Shown here piece by piece: positions 61,147 through 64,000 of a DNA stretch of 64,000 nt. Origin of the DNA: Methylomagnum ishizawai (GTDB lineage: Bacteria > Pseudomonadota > Gammaproteobacteria > Methylococcales > Methylococcaceae). The first letter of the stretch is position 1. Each line of letters opens with the position of its first letter. The stretch is taken from NCBI RefSeq assembly GCF_900155475.1, contig NZ_FXAM01000001.1, positions 4,350,881 to 4,414,880 of the forward strand, read 5' to 3'. A program made the translations under genes and the position numbers. The notes beneath the pieces were generated by a model. It searched no databases and was not told the origin of the DNA. It saw only the letters and a program-made list of their open reading frames with translations.

Positions 61147-61242
61147 GTTGAATCCTCTTGGTTGAGGTGATCGTTGTTATAGAGCCTGGGTGGACACCCA
61201 GTCCCCTCCTGAAGGGTTCCGCAGAACAAAAGCCCTCCAAAC

Positions 61243-61307
61243 AAGGGCGCGGCCAGGGAACGCAAGACCGCGCCCTTGATTGGCAGGGCTTCGGCAAGCC
61301 GAAGCCC
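61243..61307 (-). promoter_or_regulatory. Tandem hairpins between mmoX and mmoY
   Basis: On the minus strand GGGCTTCGGC-TT-GCCGAAGCCC (61307-61286) directly after the mmoX stop, then AAGGGCGCGG ... CCGCGCCCTT (61277-61243). There is no long T-run. They may stabilise the mmoX 3' end or attenuate transcription into mmoYBZ. Confidence 0.6.
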
Positions 61308-61317
61308 CGCGCCCGCC

Positions 61318-62904
61318 TCAAGCCTTCAGGGCTTTGGCCGGGTTGGAGAACACGCAGCCGACCCGCTTGATGTCGTCCAGGGTCCACAGCTTGTCGCCGC
61401 GCACATGGGGCTGGGCGATCAGGGTCTTGCCATCGCTGCGGACGCCCCACAGCTCGGCGATGACTTCGGATAGCTCGCGGCCTTCGTACTGCTCGAACAT
61501 GTTCTGGCACTCATAGCGTTCCGGCTCGGCCAGCCACATGCGCTCGCCCCACTGGTCGGCGTGGGTGTGGAGCTGGCCGTTGTACTCGTGGACGCGCAGG
61601 GTGGTGGCGTGCTTGGCCAGGGACGGGCAGAACGGCACTTGGGAAGTGCGGTCGATGTAGATGGGATGGTTGTTCTCGATGAACCATTGCAGCGGGATGA
61701 AACCGGAGGACGGGTCTTCGCAGCCGCGGGCGCGCCATTCCTCGTAAATCTTGCCGTAATGGTCGTACCAGCCGGGGTAGTTGGCTTCGTACCATTCCAT
61801 TTCCTCCTGATCCGGCAGGGCCAGGCGGAAGAAGCCGGTCGGCCACAGCGCGTAGGCCAGCAGGTACAGGTCGTGGTGCGCCCAATAAGCGTCCTGCTTG
61901 GCGTCTTTCAGGCTGCGCGGGGATTCCACGCCGTACTTGCCCAGGCGGCCGATCCAGATGCCGCCCCAGTCTTCGTACACCCAGCGGTTCCAGGTCTTGA
62001 CCCAAGGCTCGACCTTGAACTTGGAGCCGTACTCGAACAACATGCCCAACACCGGGGTGAAATACTTCTGCTGGGTCCAGAACGCATTGTTCAGGTCGGT
62101 GTTCATGTACTTGGCCGAGGCCGGATCGTTGGCGATGGACACCACGGTCTGGTAGCCATTGGCCATGTGGCGCAGCTCGTCGGTCTCGATGGAGAGGAAC
62201 ACGGTCGGGGTGATCTCGTCGCCGTTGGCGGCGGCCCATTCAGTCACGGCCACGATCAAGGGGTTGGTGAAGCAGGCTTCGCCGACCAATTGCAGGTTGA
62301 GGGAGCATTCCACCGCGTCGCCGGAGATGAAGCCGTCGGAGAACACCCGCTTCATGCCCTTCCACAGCGGGCCGAGGGTCCGGGTGCGGCGGGCGTCGTT
62401 ATGGCCGGCCGGGTCTTGGCCGTTCTTGGCGAAGTAGTAGTTGACGTAGGCGCACTGGTGGGTATGGCGGATTTCGTCCAGCACCTGGGCCAGATAGCCG
62501 TTCTTCTGCTCGGCGGCCTGGGCCGAGTCCCAGAGCATGCCGGTGGCGGCGATGGCGTTGTATTCACCCACTTCCAGGAAGTTGGAGACCACCTTCATGG
62601 TCTCGTTCCACTTGGGGTGGACGCGGACCGCCGATTGCAGGCGGGTCAGGGCGTCCTGCAAGCTGCCGAACTGGCGCTCGTCCTTGACGGACTCCATCCG
62701 CGCATATTCCTTGGCGATCAGCTTGAACTGTTCCTTGGTCTCGTTCGCCATCTTGTACTTGGTGGCGTACTTGGTCCTATTATTCTTGAAATCCCAGTTG
62801 AAGCTTTGCAGCCAGCGGTGGACTTCTTGGGCGTTGACGCTAGTGGGCGCACGGTTGGCCGCCAGGGCATCGGTAGCGGCTTTGGTTGCAGCGCTAATAG
62901 CCAT
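61318..62904 (-). CDS. mmoX: MmoX, sMMO hydroxylase alpha subunit (diiron catalytic)
   Basis: 528 residues (527 in M. capsulatus). All diiron ligands are in register: E114, E144, H147, E209, E243, H246, with C151 and T213 of the active site. It oxidises methane to methanol using O2 and electrons from MmoC. The ATG at 62904 has an AGGAGA site and matches the family start MAISAATKAATDALAANRAP; the longer frame upstream reads through the promoter. Confidence 0.98.
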   Translation of the reverse strand: MAISAATKAATDALAANRAPTSVNAQEVHRWLQSFNWDFKNNRTKYATKYKMANETKEQFKLIAKEYARMESVKDERQFGSLQDALTRLQSAVRVHPKWNETMKVVSNFLEVGEYNAIAATGMLWDSAQAAEQKNGYLAQVLDEIRHTHQCAYVNYYFAKNGQDPAGHNDARRTRTLGPLWKGMKRVFSDGFISGDAVECSLNLQLVGEACFTNPLIVAVTEWAAANGDEITPTVFLSIETDELRHMANGYQTVVSIANDPASAKYMNTDLNNAFWTQQKYFTPVLGMLFEYGSKFKVEPWVKTWNRWVYEDWGGIWIGRLGKYGVESPRSLKDAKQDAYWAHHDLYLLAYALWPTGFFRLALPDQEEMEWYEANYPGWYDHYGKIYEEWRARGCEDPSSGFIPLQWFIENNHPIYIDRTSQVPFCPSLAKHATTLRVHEYNGQLHTHADQWGERMWLAEPERYECQNMFEQYEGRELSEVIAELWGVRSDGKTLIAQPHVRGDKLWTLDDIKRVGCVFSNPAKALKA

Positions 62905-62986
62905 TTGTTGCTCTCCTGAATGAGATGGATGAATGCGAACCGGCTGCGGCGGACCCTTCCGCCCTTTCCGGTCGCGCACCATCTAT

Positions 62987-63002
62987 AACAAATGGCGTGC
63001 CA
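62987..63002 (-). promoter_or_regulatory. Sigma-54 promoter of mmoX
   Basis: On the minus strand TGGCACG-CCAT-TTGTT: perfect -24 box, correct gap, TTGT at -12. Predicted start near 62976, giving a leader of about 70 bases. Confidence 0.85.
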
Positions 63003-63023
63003 GCTTTTTTTATAAAAAAAGCT
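63002..63023. repeat. Perfect 22-bp palindrome next to the -24 box
   Basis: AGC, seven T, AT, seven A, GCT. It directly touches the upstream edge of the sigma-54 promoter. It may be a bendable A/T tract, an IHF-like or regulator site. Confidence 0.6.
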
Positions 63024-63243
63024 TATTCAAATCATAGCATTATCTTTAAACCCGGAATTGTGTACGGCTATTCGTCCGTTATCAGGACAGCCGCGCCGGG
63101 GCGGGTTGACCGGACCGTCTGGAAACCGCACGGGCGCCGTCCCGGACCGCGAATCCCTCCCGGCCTCCCCCGCCGGGCTGACGTCCTCCCCTCCGCTCGG
63201 CTATCCTTGCCTTCCATCCCACGCCAGCCCCGGACCCACCGCC

Positions 63244-64000
63244 ATGCCTTACCGCCGCAGCCTCGTTCCCATCGCCGCCCTCCTGCTCCACGCCTGCACC
63301 GCGCCACCGCCCAGCCCGCCGGTGCCATCCCCGGCCCGGCCCCAACCCACGCCGCCGCCCGCCGCCACGGCCACGGAACCCACCCTCGCCCTCCCCGAAC
63401 CCCCGCCGCCCGCCCAGCCCGGCATCACCGACCGCACCGAGGTCCGCGCCTTCATCGCCGAGATGGCCCGCAAGCATGGCTTCGCCACGGCGGCACTGGT
63501 CAACGCCTTCGAGCGCACCGCGATTCAACCCGCTATCCTCGACGCCATGGCCAAGCCCTACGAAGCCAAACCCTGGTACGACTACCGCAAGCTGTTCCTC
63601 ACCGACAAGCGCATCCAGGGCGGCCTGGACTTCAAGGCCCGGAACGCGGCGGCGCTGGCCCGCGCCGAAAGCCGCTACGGGGTGTCCAGGGATATCGTCA
63701 CCGCCATCATCGGCGTCGAAAGCAGCTACGGCGCGAAGCCCGGCAAGTACAAGGTCATCGACGCGCTGTCCACCCTGGCCTTCGCCTATCCCAAACGGGC
63801 GGGGTTCTTCCGCGGCGAACTGGAGCAATTCCTGCTGCTGTGCCGCGAGGAGGGCATGGATTATCTGGAGCCGGTCGGTTCCTACGCGGGGGCGATGGGG
63901 ATGCCGCAATTCATGCCGTCCAGCTACCGCAAGCTGGCCGCCGACGGCGACGGCGACGGCAAGCGCGATATTTGGAACAACCCCGCCGACGCCATCGCCA
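63244..64000 (+). CDS. mltB: Lytic murein transglycosylase, MltB family (3' end outside window)
   Basis: 252 codons up to the window edge. Lipobox-like ALLLHACTA, a Pro-rich linker of about 45 residues, then the MltB/SLT domain: catalytic Glu in VTAIIGVESSYGAKPGK, SYAGAMGMPQFMPSSYRKL and DGDGDGKRDIWN. It cleaves peptidoglycan with 1,6-anhydro product. Divergent from mmoX. Confidence 0.92.
   Translation, partial: MPYRRSLVPIAALLLHACTAPPPSPPVPSPARPQPTPPPAATATEPTLALPEPPPPAQPGITDRTEVRAFIAEMARKHGFATAALVNAFERTAIQPAILDAMAKPYEAKPWYDYRKLFLTDKRIQGGLDFKARNAAALARAESRYGVSRDIVTAIIGVESSYGAKPGKYKVIDALSTLAFAYPKRAGFFRGELEQFLLLCREEGMDYLEPVGSYAGAMGMPQFMPSSYRKLAADGDGDGKRDIWNNPADAIA

Larger units (their letters stand above)
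62905..63243. other. mmoX upstream control region
   Basis: 339 bases between divergent mmoX and the transglycosylase gene. It has the sigma-54 promoter, an adjacent 22-bp palindrome and, further up, GC-rich sequence with GGACCG twice (near 63109 and 63143) where MmoR may bind; no clear MmoR site was identified. No gene. Confidence 0.6.

Noticed and set aside
63002-63023. Terminator reading of the A/T palindrome
   Set aside because: No gene on either strand ends there, and the stem is A/T-rich and touches the promoter; a regulatory or structural role fits better.

Overview
The window is GC-rich bacterial DNA from a gammaproteobacterial methanotroph. The decisive evidence is a complete soluble methane monooxygenase (sMMO) locus on the minus strand at 53.1-62.9 kb: mmoX, mmoY, mmoB, mmoZ, mmoD, mmoC, mmoG and mmoR. 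The sMMO proteins follow the Methylococcus capsulatus type closely, including every diiron ligand in MmoX. Together with the high GC content this suggests the Methylococcus/Methylomagnum group (type Ib/X); the species is an inference.

Layout. (1) 1-10.33 kb is a decayed integrative element or prophage remnant next to the 3' end of a tRNA-Lys gene. It holds a tyrosine integrase, an excisionase-like HTH protein, a divergent repressor/Cro-like pair with three matching operators, a CHC2-TOPRIM-DUF3987 primase split by an insertion sequence with a 10-bp target duplication, and a DUF3560-methyltransferase gene cut by another insertion sequence. (2) 10.4-13.8 kb has a lipoprotein, an L,D-transpeptidase and a secreted Cys-containing protein. 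(3) 14-27.5 kb is a metal, mainly copper, region: an OprC/NosA-like TonB-dependent copper receptor, a DUF3450-ExbB-ExbD-TonB-TPR energising operon, a SafE-like membrane protein fused to a cupredoxin and a His-rich tail, a small membrane protein behind a sigma-54 promoter, and a cluster ending in a Cu(I) P1B-ATPase. (4) 27.6-36.6 kb is envelope and polysaccharide related: an ABC exporter, a Wzz/GumC-like protein with an unexpected recombinase-like tail, a phosphopantetheinyl transferase, a PEP-CTERM protein and a phosphodiesterase-TPR-sulfotransferase fusion. (5) 36.6-41.7 kb is a TetR-controlled MacB/DevBCA-like tripartite exporter. (6) 42.8-46.7 kb is a cytochrome bd-like oxidase with a fused cytochrome c domain, a second membrane subunit, a diheme cytochrome c and a CBS protein. 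(7) 46.7-52.1 kb has a trigger-factor paralogue and, on the other strand, ClpX, a zinc-ribbon protein, a YtkA-like protein, a multiheme cytochrome and SCO1. (8) 52.7-62.9 kb is the sMMO locus. (9) The window ends inside a lytic transglycosylase gene.

How the parts fit: copper decides whether such methanotrophs use copper-dependent pMMO or iron-dependent sMMO. A copper receptor, copper ATPase, SCO1 and cupredoxin on one side, and sMMO with its sigma-54 activator and chaperonin on the other, make this a copper/methane-oxidation neighbourhood. Two near-consensus sigma-54 promoters were seen: upstream of mmoX, and upstream of a 77-residue membrane protein beside the copper ATPase cluster.

The observations I rate most worth checking are a 32-residue membrane peptide gene between mmoZ and mmoD, a tandem-repeat protein translationally coupled to mmoR, the Wzz/recombinase-like fusion, and the second sigma-54 promoter. 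All product calls come from reading the sequence and remembered family motifs; no database search was run.
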